Source: Nymphaea colorata
Lineage: Eukaryota > Streptophyta > Magnoliopsida > Nymphaeales > Nymphaeaceae
Length of the DNA stretch: 64,000 bases
Reading direction: 5' to 3'
Assembly: GCF_008831285.2 (NCBI RefSeq)
Contig: NC_045144.1
Location: 21,841,716 to 21,905,715, forward strand
The notes under the pieces were generated by a model. That model saw nothing but the letters and a program-made list of their open reading frames with translations. It made no database searches and was not told the DNA's origin. The number at the start of each line of letters is the position of its first letter. Within the stretch, counting starts at the first letter, position 1. Below are positions 46,982 through 59,496 of the stretch, piece by piece. The position numbers were made by a program, and so were the translations under genes.

Positions 46982-49702
46982 GAGCTCTTAGATAAGGGCT
47001 TCATCCGACCTAGCGTGTCTCCTTGGGGAGCACCTGTACTGTTTGTGAAAAAGAAAGATGGGACTATGCGCTTGTGTATAGATTATCGTATGTTGAATCA
47101 AGTCACCATCAAGAATAAGTATCCGCTTCCAAGAATTGAAGACTTGTTTGATCAGCTTAAGAATGCAAAGGTTTTCTCTAAGATCGATCTGAGGACAGGC
47201 TACCATCAACTATTGATACGGGAGGAAGATGTTTCTAAGACTGCCTTTCGAACTAGGTATGGACATTATGAATTCAGGGTCATGCCTTTTGGGTTGACTA
47301 ATGCTCCCGCAGCGTTCATGGACCTCATGAATCGGGTTTTCCAAGAGTTCTTGGATCGTTTTGTTATTGTGTTTGTTGATGATATTTTGGTGTACTCAGA
47401 GAGTGAGGCAGAGCACAGAGACCACTTGAGAAGTGTGTTAGGTCTTTTGCGCAAGCACAAGCTTTACGCCAAATACTCAAAATGTGAATTTTGGCTAGAG
47501 AAGGTAAACTTTCTGGGTCATGTGATCTCGAAGGATGGAGTATCCGTCGATCCGGCTAAGGTGTCAGCTGTTCAGGACTGGAGAACACCTTGCAGTGTAA
47601 CTGAGGTTAGAAGCTTTTTGGGATTGGCAGGATACTATCGCAGGTTCATACAAGACTTTTCGAAAATAGCTACGCCCATGACTAAGCTATTGAGAAAAGG
47701 GATGAAGTTTGTGTGGAATGAAGATTGTGAGAAGAGTTTTCAAACTCTAAAGGACAAGCTTACTTCTGCCCCTATTCTGACGCTTCCATCAGGTCATTCC
47801 GGTTTTGTGGTGTACACTGATGCTTCGGGGATCGGTTATGGTTGTGTGTTGATGCAGCATGGCCGTGTAGTGGCTTATGCATCAAGACAGTTGAAGACCC
47901 ATGAGCAGCACTATCCCACTCATGATTTGGAATTGGGAGCAGTCGTGTTCGCATTGAAGATGTGGAGACACTATCTTTATGGTTCAACATTCGAGGTGTT
48001 TACAGATCACAAGTCCCTGAAGTATATATCCTCACAAAGGGATCTCAACTTGAGGCAAAGAAGATGGATGGAATATTTAAAGGATTATGATTTCACCATA
48101 TCGTATCATCCAGGCAAGGCGAATGTGGTGGCAGATGCGTTGAGCAGGCATGCCAAGGCGACAATGTGCAGTATGTTGACTCGTTCTTGGGCATTATTGC
48201 AAGATGTGATAGCTTGGCAGCCTTGCATTTGTGATGAGCACAAGGCAACGATGACGGCCTTGATTCGGCGTCCTTTGATGGAAGAACTTGTAATGAAACA
48301 AAAGGAAGATCCAGAGTTTGCTAAGAACATGGAAGCAAGCCAGAAAAACGATTCTCTTTGGCATCAAAATGAAGATGGTTCATTGCGTTTTCGGCAGAGA
48401 TTATGGGTTCCTAGAGATGAAGGAGTGAAGCGTCTGTTGCTTGATGATGCTCACAAATCTAAGTTTTCTATTCCCCCGGGCAGTACAAAGATGTTTCAAG
48501 ATTTGAGAAGAAATTTTTGGTGGCCTGGAATGAAGCGTGAAATTGCAGAATATGTGGCAAAGTGCTTGATTTGCCAACAGGTAAAAGCAGAGCATCAGCG
48601 GCCAGGAGGCTTGTTGCAAAGAATCGATATTCCAGTGTGGAAATGGGAAGACATTACGATGGATTTTGTGGTTGGGTTGCCTCGTACCAAAAGACAACAG
48701 AATGCCATATGGGTGATTGTTGATCGACTTACGAAGTCTGCTCACTTTCTGCCAATCAGAATCAGTCAATCATTGGAAAGTCTCGCAGAGTTGTATATTG
48801 GCGAGATAGTGAGATTGCATGGAGTGCCAAAGTCTATCATTTCGGATCGAGATCCGCGTTTTACCTCTAGGTTTTGGGGGCAATTACAGAGGGCTTTGGG
48901 TACCAAGCTTAAGATGAGCACAGCATTTCATCCCCAAACTGATGGGCAATCAGAGAGGACTATTCAGACCTTAGAAGACATGTTGCGTGCATGTGTCTTA
49001 GAGTGGAAAGGAGAATGGGACAAACATGTGAAACTGGTAGAATTTGCTTACAATAACAGTTACCACTCTAGTATTGGGATGGCACCTTTTGAGGCTTTGT
49101 ATGGAAGACCGTGCAGATCGCCAACTTGTTGGGCCGAATTGGGTGATGGTAAGATCGAAAGCCCTTTAGTTTTGCTACACTACACCGACCAAGTGGAATT
49201 GATAAGAAAGAAGTTGTTGACTGCTCAGAGTAGACAGAAAAGTTATGCTGACATTCGTCGTAGAGAATTGGCTTTTGAGGTGGGTGATCATGTGTTTTTA
49301 AAGATTTCTCCTACTAAGGGTGTTTTTCGCTTTGGTACGAAGGGAAAATTGAGCCCGAGGTTTGTAGGACCTTTTGAGATATTAGAGAAGATTGGAGAGG
49401 TGGCATACAGATTGGCGTTACCACCAGATTTGAGTCATGTTCATGACGTTTTCCATGTTTCCAGGCTTCGAAAATACGTACCCGACCCGACACATGTGAT
49501 TGATTTTCAAGGTATTCTAGTACAAGATGATTTGACAATGGAAGAACAACCCATTAGAATTGTGGATCATCGAGAGCAAGTGCTTCGCACTAAGAGGATT
49601 CCTTTAGTGAAAGTGGAATGGCAGTACCATGGGTTGAAGGAGAGTACATGGGAGCATGAGGAGGACATGCGGAAGAGATATCCGCACTTGTTCTTGCATT
49701 GA
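46982..49702 (+). CDS. gypsy reverse transcriptase - RNase H - integrase - chromodomain
   Basis: In phase with the gag frame after one TAG, open for 906 codons (no start codon before 47015). RT has FVDD (about 47372-47383, [12 protein letters not shown]). RNase H has [11 protein letters not shown], the Glu in HDLELGAV, and TDHKSL. Integrase keeps the catalytic triad ([24 protein letters not shown]). Its HHCC zinc finger reads [14 protein letters not shown]...CLICQQ, with Pro where the second His (usually IHPGSTK) is expected. A C-terminal chromodomain follows ([20 protein letters not shown]). Almost intact, but separated from gag-protease by the stop and with a changed zinc ligand, so probably inactive. 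Confidence 0.92.
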   Translation, partial: ELLDKGFIRPSVSPWGAPVLFVKKKDGTMRLCIDYRMLNQVTIKNKYPLPRIEDLFDQLKNAKVFSKIDLRTGYHQLLIREEDVSKTAFRTRYGHYEFRVMPFGLTNAPAAFMDLMNRVFQEFLDRFVIVFVDDILVYSESEAEHRDHLRSVLGLLRKHKLYAKYSKCEFWLEKVNFLGHVISKDGVSVDPAKVSAVQDWRTPCSVTEVRSFLGLAGYYRRFIQDFSKIATPMTKLLRKGMKFVWNEDCEKSFQTLKDKLTSAPILTLPSGHSGFVVYTDASGIGYGCVLMQHGRVVAYASRQLKTHEQHYPTHDLELGAVVFALKMWRHYLYGSTFEVFTDHKSLKYISSQRDLNLRQRRWMEYLKDYDFTISYHPGKANVVADALSRHAKATMCSMLTRSWALLQDVIAWQPCICDEHKATMTALIRRPLMEELVMKQKEDPEFAKNMEASQKNDSLWHQNEDGSLRFRQRLWVPRDEGVKRLLLDDAHKSKFSIPPGSTKMFQDLRRNFWWPGMKREIAEYVAKCLICQQVKAEHQRPGGLLQRIDIPVWKWEDITMDFVVGLPRTKRQQNAIWVIVDRLTKSAHFLPIRISQSLESLAELYIGEIVRLHGVPKSIISDRDPRFTSRFWGQLQRALGTKLKMSTAFHPQTDGQSERTIQTLEDMLRACVLEWKGEWDKHVKLVEFAYNNSYHSSIGMAPFEALYGRPCRSPTCWAELGDGKIESPLVLLHYTDQVELIRKKLLTAQSRQKSYADIRRRELAFEVGDHVFLKISPTKGVFRFGTKGKLSPRFVGPFEILEKIGEVAYRLALPPDLSHVHDVFHVSRLRKYVPDPTHVIDFQGILVQDDLTMEEQPIRIVDHREQVLRTKRIPLVKVEWQYHGLKESTWEHEEDMRKRYPHLFLH

Positions 49703-49740
49703 GGTATGAGCTAAATTTCGAGGACGAAATTTTCTTTTTA

Positions 49741-49751
49741 GGAGGGTAGGA
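49741..49751 (+). other. polypurine tract of the gypsy element
   Basis: GGAGGGTAGGA directly before TGTAATG of the LTR. Confidence 0.85.
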
Positions 49752-52700
49752 TGTAATGCTCGTTGGTTCGGCGGGTCGGGTTGAGCTAGGGTCCAGACCC
49801 GGAACCGACCCCCACTCGCGTAAGGGCCCGACGCGAGGCCTTTCTCCCTCGCCTTTCCCTTCCTTCTTCGTTGTCTCCGGTGGTCTCCTGTGGCAGCGCA
49901 GAGGGAGGAGAGTGACGGTCGGGTGGTGGTGGCTGGAACGGCGACGGCGACGGCGATGGAGGTGGCAGCGGCGGCGGCGGTGGCGGCTGGGTAAACCCTC
50001 TCTCTCTCGTGCGATTTTTCTTGCTCTGCCACTCATGCCCTTTTGTTTGTTTTGCTCTCTGCCGCACGTCCCCTCTTCTTCTCTCTCGCCATTTTCTTTC
50101 CCCTCTTTCCGCTGGTTCTCTACCGCTCGACCCTCTTCTCACTCACCCGCACTCCCCCGCCTGCTCTTTCTCTCTCTTCTCACCCCATGGCCGTTTTCCC
50201 CCTTGACCGAACCCTTCCTCTCTCTGTCTCTCCTCTCTGTCAGCGTCCCTTTTCTTTGTTTATTTCAGTTTTTTTCCCCCACTACTACCGTGGGTCTTTC
50301 CTAGCAACAGAGTTTGTGTTAAACTTTTTGGGCGTTTGGGGTTGGTTTGCAGTTTAGGGGACGTTTTCCCCTCTTACCTGCTAGTAGGGTGTGTAGTGAG
50401 CAGCGACAGCAAGCAATCTCGAGCATTGGCACTTGATCGGACGTGTGAAGTGGTTGCTAGAAGGGTTGTAGCAGTTTGGACGCTTGTTTTGGGGTGAGCA
50501 ATACCTAATCAAGCTCAAAATGATGAGTATTTATCTTTTAGAGCATGTATAATTATGGTTCGAGCATGCTAGAGCTTAGAATTGATGATTTTGGGACGCA
50601 TGTTAGTAATTTTGTTTTTGGGGGAAACTTAGGATTTGCGTTGGAAAGTGATGATTCATGTACTTAATGATCGTTTTAGCATGATGGATTAATTTTCGAA
50701 GCTTTAGGGAAGCATGGTAGAGATTGTGTGGTTGTGGGGAAGATTTAGAACCGTCTTAGGGAGTGTAGCGCAGACTTCGGTAAACAGGTGTATCATGAAG
50801 TTATTTAGGGATATATGCGTATTGGGATGTGACTTGAGGTTGATGCCTTACTTAAAGAACGTTATTGAGAAAGGAATTAGTGATGGTTTAATTGATGGTT
50901 GAAGGCTTTGATAAGTCAAGGCAACGTCAAGACGTAAAGGAGGAGGCCTTGTGGAGAGCCCGTTGGTCGACACTACCTGTCGATACCCTCTTGAGGCGCT
51001 GACACGTGCCTCAAGGATTTTATTTTTGTATCTGTTCGTTTCTATTTGATTGGTGTAGGTATCTAGTAGAAACCTTATTCTTGTTTATGTTTGCAGGTGC
51101 ACCGGGCTCATCCCGTCGACCTTGAGTTCGAAGCTTGAGGCATTTTGAAGAATTTGGTGAGCGCGCCACATGTATGGCAACTTTCCAGGCAAATTCCTGC
51201 CTGGGGCAATTGTGTGATTGGGTGCTCCTAGGATCAAGGGATCCTAGGATTGTGATGTTAATTGATTGACTGTTTTGTGATTGAGTATGTGTATGTTGCT
51301 TACATGATATGAATGGGTTAGAAAGATTATTAGTCATTCGATTTAAAAATGTTACGCATTGGCATGTGCATGCTAGAATTGATATCTGTTTAGGACAGAT
51401 GAGGTGGGGTATCGAGTCGAGTGTCTCCTCGACCCCAATTGTGCATTAGAAAGCATCATAGAATGATAACTGCATAGGACAGCTACGAGCCAACCGCAGA
51501 TCGAGACTACTCTCTGTGGATTGGCTAAGTTTTTCGAAGAGGTGATTGACATGATTGATGTGAGGATTGATGTGATGATTGATATGAATGTGTATGTTGT
51601 TGCATATGCATTGCCATGGGCAATGATGCAAATGGATGTTTTGGAGGGTAGTTGTACCCGTATGGTATGACGGCTAGCAATGACTGTTACTGTATGTATA
51701 GACCTCATGTGGAGGTAATCGGAGGTGTGGGTGCACTCGGGAAGTGTACTGACCTCGTGTGCTAGCCAGTCATCTTATGAATGTGTAACTATAATGATAA
51801 GAATGAATAACTAAGAGATGAGAGACCAGTGGGATGTGGCTATGTGTTTGGGAGACGTCCCCCTTGATTGCCACTGGTCTCGCCTGTCAGAGCGCAGGCG
51901 GTGCAAGGCCCCAGGGTTCTGTTGTGTGTTGTGCTTGGAGCGTTGAGCTCCTGCCTTCCCAACCTGGGTGTCCTAGGGAAGGCTGAGTATCTCACCTTGG
52001 ACGTCACACATCCAGGGATGAGTGCTCTACCGCTGCAGCGGGTGAAATGGATCCATACTGTTATGGGCCACCACGGGGGTTGTCTCTCGGCTGTAGGCCG
52101 CCCGCGGTGTGCACGTGCCTGTGTTGCACCCACAGGAACTGTTAATGCACTAAAGTTAATGAAAATGCAAAGTGTTTGACAGAATGCATGTGACTGACGT
52201 ATATGTGATTGATATGAATGCAAGTGTTATGTTTAAGCATGCTTCGCATGTGACTGATGTTGGGTTAGTGTGGCCATCAAGTGGCTTTTACGTGTCGCAC
52301 TCAGACGCGACATGACGATAGATGGGTTGATATTTGTCCCTTTATTTGAGCCTTACTTGAGAGGGTTTGGCATTTTTCTGGCTTGTTGCCATACTGCGAA
52401 GGCTGAGCCTTCAGTTGTTTTCTTTTTCAGGTTTTGGCGGACCCGGGGCAACAGGTTGAGCGGATGGCTTCACTCACGTCCTACTGGGGTGGTTTTGGGA
52501 TTGTCGTTTGTAGTGCCGGCGCATCATGTTTTGGTTTTATTGATGTCTTCTTTTTGTTAGGCATCAATGTTATTGATTTTGGGGCATTTTGGTAATGCAC
52601 ATAGATGTGAATTTGTATGAAACAAAAGTGTTATATTAATGCTTTATGTTCGCCCCATTGTTTTGAATTGCTTGGCTCATCGTCAATTTGAATTGTTTGG

Positions 52701-52772
52701 TAGTCACACCTCGATGCTTTATGTTTTGAAAAAAAAAATATAGTTTGAGGGTAAAAAGGTCGGGGTGTGACA
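49752..52772 (+). repeat. full-length central LTR of the gypsy element (3021 bp)
   Basis: TGTAATGCTC...GGGGTGTGACA. It serves as 3' LTR of the intact interior and as 5' LTR of the collapsed second copy. Bases 49820-50250 are GC- and CT-rich and open in several frames on both strands, a composition effect and not a gene. The hairpin arms are at 51822-51832 and 51871-51881. Confidence 0.93.
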
Positions 52773-53489
52773 GTTTTGGTATCAGAGCCATGGCAAACCC
52801 CATTATGGATGTGAGTTAAAGTCTATCTGTGAAGCCGTGTTGCCCAGGTACGCATTTGTTTGATTAGTTGGTTATTGTAGTTTTGATTTTTTTTCAAGTA
52901 TAGGTATGTAATGTGATCTGTGTTTTGAACTTCGTGCTAATGCACGTTGTGATTTGACTTGTGAGTTTGGTATTGGTCGTGATTTGAGAATTTAAGATCT
53001 TGTTTGTACAGATGGAATATCATCGTAGGGGTAAGAAGCGAGCTGGGCCGTCTTCAGAGGCACATAGAGAGCCCAGCCCAACCCATTCTGATGCGCATAC
53101 TCCGCGGGGTGACAGTGCGTCAGAGCCCCAGTATGCCCAGCTAGGTGGGGGTGCCCAAACCCCACCGAGACAGACTCCGCCAGTGGATCAACAGACTATA
53201 TTGCTGACCACGTTGCAGACGCTGACCACGTTAGTGCAGTCTATGGTCGGTAATCAGAGGAGTAACGCATCTCCTTCGGGGGACACCAGTGCTCCAATTC
53301 GGGAGAAGGCAACGACAGTGTCTTATCAACAGTTTATGGCGATGCAGCCGCCTATCTTTTCAGGAGGGGGCAGTCATGACAAGGCAAAGGACTGGATTGA
53401 AGAGGTTGAACGTATTTTTGGGCTTCTGAAGGTGCCAGAAGAAGATAGAGTGAACTATGGCTCCTATTTGTTGAAGGGTGATGCCAAGA
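52773..53489 (+). mobile_element. truncated second gypsy interior (primer site, leader, gag start)
   Basis: Repeats 44872-45571 with primer site at 52777-52789 and gag ATG at 53012. Here the gag N-terminus is in frame (MEYHRRGKKRAGP...) for about 159 codons, until GATGCCAAGA at 53489, where the sequence jumps into LTR. The junction has at most one or two bases of shared or filler sequence. Confidence 0.92.
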
Positions 53490-53490
53490 T

Positions 53491-53900
53491 AGAGGGTTTG
53501 GCATTTTTCTGGCTTGTTGTCATACTGCGAAGGCTGAGCCTTCAGTTGTTTTCTTTTTCAGGTTTTGGCGGACCCGGGGCAACAGGTTGAGCGGATGGCT
53601 TCACTCACGTCCTACTGGGGTGGTTTTGGGATTGTCGTTTGTAGTGCCGGCGCGTCATGTTTTGGTTTTATTGATGTCTTCTTTTTGTTAGGCATCAATG
53701 TTATTGATTTTGGGGCATTTTGGTCATGCACATAGATGTGAATTTGTATGAAACAAAAGGGTTATATTAATGAAAGTTCGCCCCATTGTTTTGAATTGCT
53801 TGGCTCATCGTCAATTTGAATTGTTTGGTAGTCACACCTCGATGCTTTATGTTTTGAAAAAAAAAATATAGTTTGAGGGTAAAAAGGTCGGGGTGTGACA
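53491..53900 (+). repeat. 3' fragment of a third gypsy LTR (410 bp)
   Basis: Matches the last ~410 bp of 49752-52772, beginning AGAGGGTTTGGCATTTTTCT and ending GGGGTGTGACA. It differs by a small deletion (TTAATGAAAGTTCG for TTAATGCTTTATGTTCG). It is the true right end of the insertion. Confidence 0.92.
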
Positions 53901-54207
53901 AGTATTCTCACCATCAGTTACCTTATCTGTACAAACTCTTCACCTAGAGTACACCTGCCCAAACAAGCGGTTACGTTGCTCGTCCGTCCCAGTGGAGCAC
54001 CCTTCATTCCTCTCATGTTCAAGCACATCTGCAACCGGTGGACTCTCTTCCTGCTTGTACTTCAAAAAATCTATAAATTGAATCTCCTGACTTGGAGAAT
54101 ACTCTTCCCCAGACACTTATAGCCCCCCTTTTGAGTAGGAGGATGCCCAACAAATATTCCCTTAATCAACCTTGGATCCAGTTTTCTAACATTAGGGCTG
54201 TGATCGT
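53901..54207 (-). mobile_element. E3: old copia fragment, downstream of integrase
   Basis: On the minus strand the right end gives KLDPRLIKGIFVG and KGGYKCLG, the conserved end of copia integrase. An acidic spacer with stops follows in shifting frames toward 53901. Its other half is at 59725-59964. It is interrupted on the left by the gypsy element and on the right by E2. Confidence 0.82.
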
Positions 54208-54438
54208 TGTTGCAGCCTTGAGACATGGAGAGAAAGTGAGAAAGAGTTGAAGTCGTGAGAGTTGGGGAGAGAAAACGTACTCTATTCACTAACCCTAATC
54301 TCTATTATAAAGAGATTAGGGTAGAATGGAAATTTACAGATGACATCAATCTAAAATAAAGAAAATATTAAAGAGATCTTATAACTCTTTAATATTACAA
54401 AGAACCACCTAGAAACATAAACTCCTTTAATTTCAACA
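54208..54438 (-). repeat. 3' LTR of E2 (231 bp)
   Basis: TGTTGCAGCC...TTTCAACA. Contains a palindromic CTAATCTCTATTATAAAGAGATTAG segment, shared with the other LTR. The minus-strand polypurine tract (GCTTGAGGAGGAG) lies at 54439-54452, just inside. Confidence 0.92.
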
Positions 54439-54445
54439 CTCCTCC

Positions 54446-55562
54446 TCAAGCTCGAGCATACATATTAAACATGTTCAGCTTGCCACAACATTTAGAGAAA
54501 TCACCAATAGGGAGAGCTTTGGTGAAGACATCTGCAGCTTGATCTTCTGAAGGAACATGAATAGTGGCAATGGTTCCTCCTTGAACGAGATCCCGAATGT
54601 AATGGCAGTCACCTTCAATATGTTTAGTTCTCTCATGAAAAACTAGATTGTTTGCAATGTATGTGGTTGCTCGAATGTCACAATACATCTATCTTCATGG
54701 GAAGTGGAATCGACACACTTAGGCTAGATAACATGGATATAGCCCAAGTCATTTCTGCTGCAGTTTGAGCCATAGCTCTATATTCGGATTCTACACTAGA
54801 TCTTGACACCACGCCTTGTTTTTTGCTTCTCCATAATATGAGGTTGCCTCCCAAAAATATACATCTTGTGGTAGATTTCCTGTCTTCGACTGAGCCAGCA
54901 TAGTCAGCATCACTATAGGCTTCCACTTCCAGGGTCTTGCCTTTTTTGAACAAAAGGCCTTTGCCAGGAGACGATTTCATATATTTAACCACCATCAAAG
55001 CAGCATCCCAATGAACTTTCCTGGGTTTTTTCATAAATTGACTTAGTTTTCCCACTACAAAGCTAATGTCTGATCTTGTCACAGTAACATAGAGTAGTTT
55101 TCCAATAAGGGACCTGTAAGATCGAGAATCCACTAATTTTGTTTGGTCATCATGAAGGTGTATACGTGGATTCATAAGTAAATTAGCCAGTTTAGTTCCT
55201 AGCATCCATGTGTCCTGCAATAAATCAAGAACATACTTCCGTTGAGAGAGAACAACACCATCCCTATTGCGAGCAACCTCTATTCTCAAGAAATATCGTA
55301 GTGGACCAAGATCTTTCATCACAAAGTGTTTTTGAAGAAACAGCTTTGCATCAGAAATTTCTTGATCGGAGTCACCTGTCAGGATAATATCATCAACATA
55401 AACCACTATGATGGTTATACCCCTGGAAGCCTTCTTGATAGACTGAGAATGATCAAAAGGAGATCTCGCAAAGCTACACTTTGAGACTACCTCGAAAAAC
55501 TTGTGAAACCACGCATGAGGACTCTGCTTGAGTCCATAAATAGTTTTCTTCAGTTTGCACAC
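54446..55562 (-). pseudogene. E2 RT C-terminal part and RNase H
   Basis: The 55562-54678 frame has KKTIYGLKQSPHAWFHKF, the YVDD motif (IIVVYVDDIILTGDS), MKDLGPLRYFLRIEVA, then RNase H with AYSDADYAGSVEDRKSTT and SRSSVESEYRAMAQT. A frameshift near 54685 moves the end into the 54688-54446 frame (RTKHIEGDCHYIRD, DVFTKALP). Catalytic residues are present but the protein is broken. Confidence 0.88.
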
Positions 55563-56839
55563 TTTGCCACACTCCCCCTATCGTTCAAACCCTGGTGGTT
55601 GTTGCATATAGACAGTCTCATTGAGATCACCGTAAAAAAATTTTTTTTGACATCAAGCTGGTACATGTGCCAGTCATGGTGTACAACCCCAAAAATGATA
55701 AGACGAATGGTTCTCAACCGAGCAACCGGAGAAAATGTCTCAAAGAAATCCACACCGTAGGTCTGCGTGTAGCCCTTAACAACCAACCGAGCTTTGTATT
55801 GTTCCATAGAACCATCAAAATTATATTTCACTGTGAATACCCACTTAGAACCAACAATGTCAGGAGGATCAACAAGTTCCCAGGTGCCTCGCTGAACTAA
55901 GGCATCCATCTCATCCTGCATAGCCTGTCTCCATTGAGTATCTAATAAAGCTTGTTGGTAACATGTAGGAACTGTATGAGCAGCCAGAGCTTGAATAAAC
56001 TGTTGCATACTTTTACCAACACCGTCAGTAGACACAAAATGAGATATAGGATGCAAAGTACATTGTCGCCTACCTTTGCGAAGAACGATGGGTAAGTCTT
56101 GACAGGGATCAGATGGACTAGGGCTACTCACTTCAAATGAATTTACCTCCTGAGAAGCGGTTGGCGAAGGATCATGAGAAGGGTCTTGTCGACGTGTGTA
56201 GACTAGTGGAGGATCATGAAACTTGGACACGATAGCCGGAGAGTCTTTAGAAGGAGATTCAAAAGAGAATGACTCCAAAGGAATTGGAGGAATAGGTAGT
56301 GGGTTTGGTGATGGTGGCATTTCAGTAAGGATGGGAGAGGAACTATAATAAGGCTGAGACTCAAAGAATGTGACATCCGCATTGATATACTTCTTTAGAG
56401 TCAAGGGGTCAAGGCATTTGTAGCCTTTATGGTTTCTAGAGTAGCCTATAAAGATACACTTAATGGCTTGGGCACCCAATTTATCACGTGTGGGTCCAAG
56501 TATGTGAACAAAACATGTGCAACCAAATACTTTGGGAGCCACTGGAAATAAAGGTCGTTGTGGTTGCTCAAGTTTAATGGGAGGAAATAAGGGTCGTTGT
56601 GGATGCTCAAGTTTAATGGGAACCTTGTTCTCAATGGAGGATGAGGGTAAATGGTTGGTTAAATAACAGGCAGTGAGGATGGCATCTCTCCAAAAATATG
56701 CAGGTAAATTAGTGTGAAGCATTAGGGAACGAGCCACATTTAAAAGTTGGCGATGTTTACATTCAGCTACTCCATTTTGTTGGGAGGTATGGGGACAAGT
56801 AAACTGAGGACAAATGTCATTATCAGAGTAAAACTTCAT
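55550..56839 (-). pseudogene. E2 integrase C-terminal part to RT start
   Basis: One 429-codon frame has the catalytic Glu region (CPHTSQQNGVAECKHRQLLN), VFGCTCFVHI, CIFIGYSRNHKGYKCLDP and NADVTFFESQPYY. A Pro/Ser-rich spacer follows, then GTWELVDPPDIVGSKWVFTV, YKARLVVKGYTQTYGVDFFE and TFSPVARLRTI. It degenerates near the end (VKKNFFT for the usual DVKNAFL). A 39-bp in-frame tandem doubling (56546-56584 and 56585-56623) repeats 13 residues of the IKLE(H/Q)PQRPLFP type between integrase blocks. Confidence 0.87.
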
Positions 56840-57365
56840 TAAGGTATATTAAGGTAGAGGCATTGAATTCAAGGGCATTATCAGTGCGAATGCTTTTAAC
56901 AAGAATACCAAACTGGGTCTTTATTTCAATAATAAGATTTTTGAGAGTACATACTACTTCAGACCTTTCCTTCAAAAGGAAGACCCAAGTGACTCGAGAA
57001 TAATCATCAACAATGACAAGAAAATACCGAAATCTTGACCTACTAGCAACTCTACTAGGACCCCATACATCAACTTGAAGAAGATCAAAAAGTCCACAAC
57101 TGGACGGACTAAGACTTGATGAATTAACTACTACGAGTGTGTTTTCCAAGTTGACAGGCTTCACACTGGAATGACTCTGGTACTGAAAGATGAGGAAGAA
57201 GGTGACGGAGCTTGGAGACAGATGGATGACCAAGTCTGAGATGCCACTGGAAGGAGAAGGACGGTGAGGTGAGGTGATCGATGATACTGCAATACCCACT
57301 GGATCCGATAGGAAGTAGATGCCCCCTTTCTCATAGCCTCCACCAATCATCTTCCCAGTTTGCAA
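56823..57365 (-). pseudogene. E2 pre-integrase and integrase core
   Basis: Starts in DLQTGKMIGGGYEKGGIYFL, passes through a frame-disturbed HHCC region and continues with VDVWGPSRVASRSRFRYFLV, which carries the first catalytic Asp. It then reads KSIRTDNALEFNA (second Asp) and overlaps the next frame by a frameshift. Confidence 0.83.
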
Positions 57366-57550
57366 GTCCTAAAATGAACATAAACCATAGTCAAATGTAA
57401 CACGACAATGTAAGTAATTAATCAATTGTCCAACTGATAACAAATTTGTTGGAAACTTATGAGCATATAACATATTAGGAATACTCATGGACTGAGAAAT
57501 TTTGATATCACCATAACCTGTAATAGGTGACCATCAACCATCTGCATGTT

Positions 57551-58716
57551 TCACATGACATGTCTGAGGTGAGGTAATGAGTGTAGCACAGTAAACATAG
57601 AAGATCTACTACAAAAGTGTATCGATGCTCCTGAATCAATAATCCAAGTAGTACCTATATCATGTGGGATAGTATCAAGAGACATAGCAATGTCTATCAT
57701 GACTGTAGAGGTCGACGGCTGCGTAGATCTGTGTGGTAGGAAGTCCTCATACTCTGACTTATTGATACTCACAGTCACTGTCTCAGGGTGAGAAGGAGAT
57801 AAAGACCCATTTACAACTGATGAAGCTGTCTGAACAGACCCAATAGGAGACTGTAAAAAAGTTTTGCCCTGCTTAGATGCAACATTTCTTCCTAGGGATG
57901 TAACAGAAAGACGACCATGTTTATCCCAACATCTGTCTTCTAAATGTCCTATTTTCCTACAATAAGTGCACTGAAATCTCCTCCGACCTCCTCCTGACCC
58001 TCGACCTATGCCTCTCCCCTGAATGAACTGCATCCACGACCTCCTGAGGCTACCAAGGCAGAGACATGGATATCACTAGATGGCTGAGAAAGGGTCACAA
58101 CAAGACGACTAAGTCTGTTGTAGGCTTCAGCTAGGTCAGGGATTTCTGCTCCAGTCAACATCTGAGCCTTTGCTACTGCATATTCAGGGGAGAGACCTTG
58201 TAGAAACTTCGCAACCATAGACTGTTCACCATGAGTCTTATGACATGTTGGACATGGAAAACGTAGTGCTTTAAGTCGTTCATGGATGGACTTGAGGGAA
58301 GCGAAGTACTGAGTAAGACTTTGGTCACCCTGTTGCAAATTAAGTAATTCCTCCTCCACCTGCAATATCTTGCTAACATTCTTGTCATTTGAGTAAGTTT
58401 GTTTCAAGAAATCCCACATTTTTTTGGTTGAGATGTAGTATGCAATAGTTGATGCAATCTGTGGTTGCACACTATTCATGATCCACGACATGACAATATT
58501 ATTATCTCCCTTCTATGAACCATATTTTCCACTCTTTTCAACAGGCTCATTTTCTTCTATAACATGCTCCTTCTGATGTCCAATCATAGACATCATAAAC
58601 ACACGAGACCAAATCTCATAGTTAGATCCATCTAACTTTACAGTAGAACCATAAGAGAATAGATTTCCTCCACTTTTAACCTCATGAGAAAAATCAGTTT
58701 TGGGATTTTCAGCCAT
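57551..58716 (-). pseudogene. E2 gag - zinc knuckle - protease
   Basis: Gag starts at MAENPKTDFSHE (58716). It is stopped by an in-frame TAG at 58513-58515, and the same frame resumes to 58006 with KKMWDFLKQTYSNDKNVSKI and FLQGLSPEYAVAKAQMLTG. A frameshift leads to the 58033-57551 frame with CTYCRKIGHLEDRC (CX2CX4HX4C) and protease WIIDSGASIHFCS. Gene order and motifs are standard copia. Confidence 0.87.
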
Positions 58717-58731
58717 CACAAATCTATCCAC

Positions 58732-58761
58732 AAGAGATCAACCACCACCAGGAAGAAAATG

Positions 58762-58802
<41 letters not shown>

Positions 58803-59496
58803 AGAAAGAGACTGATAAGCAAGAACAAATGTCCCACACGGCAACGTTAGATGCGCAGCAACAACCAACCTGCTGTCCAACTGTTGACAGCAACACCACG
58901 ACAAAAAAAAGCAGCAATTTGAAGACAAAAAATGCTGCTAACAGCAAGCCCACAACTAAAAAAGGATCCCCACTGCTTGTATTGTTTGCTCCAACCAACA
59001 ACTTGTTTATTTATGCATCTAACGCTGCTATACCACATATTATTTTTCACAAATCATGAATAGCGACAGCAAATAAAACAATCAACATAAACTGCCACAA
59101 AAATCATAGAGAGCAGTCCTCCACTTGGCTGCTTTGATCATAGAACACATCAGACCATAAGAGATTAATCAGCACAGACTCCCACCTTGCTGCGATAATA
59201 TATATATATATACTTCTGAAAATCCATGGCTGGAGTCTATTCACGCATATCTCCTAGCGTGAATAGACTCATCCACACTGTTTTGTTGATGGAAATCAAT
59301 AAACTAGAACAGACGAGAAGTGAAGGAGAAAGAAACATAAGAAGGGAAGGAGATGGAAGAGGTGGAAGAGATAAAGCCTGAGAGGAGAAGGAGGGTCGCC
59401 GGCTGTTTGCTTCACGTTGCCAGATTCATGGACATCCGTTGCCTGTCGCCGGTTGTTTGCTTCAAGTCACCAGTCACGTCCGCTACTCTGATACCA
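58732..59496 (-). other. E2 leader with TA microsatellite and primer site
   Basis: No coding frame. A TA run lies at 58766-58801. The primer site on the minus strand is TGGTATCAGAGTAG (59483-59496), adjoining the 5' LTR and of initiator-Met type. Confidence 0.75.

Larger units (their letters stand above)
42556..53900 (+). mobile_element. Tekay/Del-like Ty3/gypsy chromovirus with a collapsed second copy
   Basis: The layout is partial 5' LTR (42556-44871), primer site, leader, gag-pol with chromodomain (45111-49702), purine tract, full LTR (49752-52772), truncated second interior (52773-53489) and the last 410 bp of an LTR (53491-53900). Order of domains (protease, RT, RNase H, integrase, chromodomain), long ~3-kb LTRs and TGTAATG...GTGTGACA ends fit the Tekay/Del chromoviruses. 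Chromodomains of this group are known to guide integration to heterochromatin. The right end abuts copia E3 sequence (53901 onward), so it inserted into E3. The left target duplication is in the gap. Confidence 0.9.

Noticed and set aside
49590-50304. Long overlapping frames on both strands at the start of the central LTR
   Set aside because: Open only because of GC/CT-rich composition; low-complexity Arg, Pro and Ser strings.
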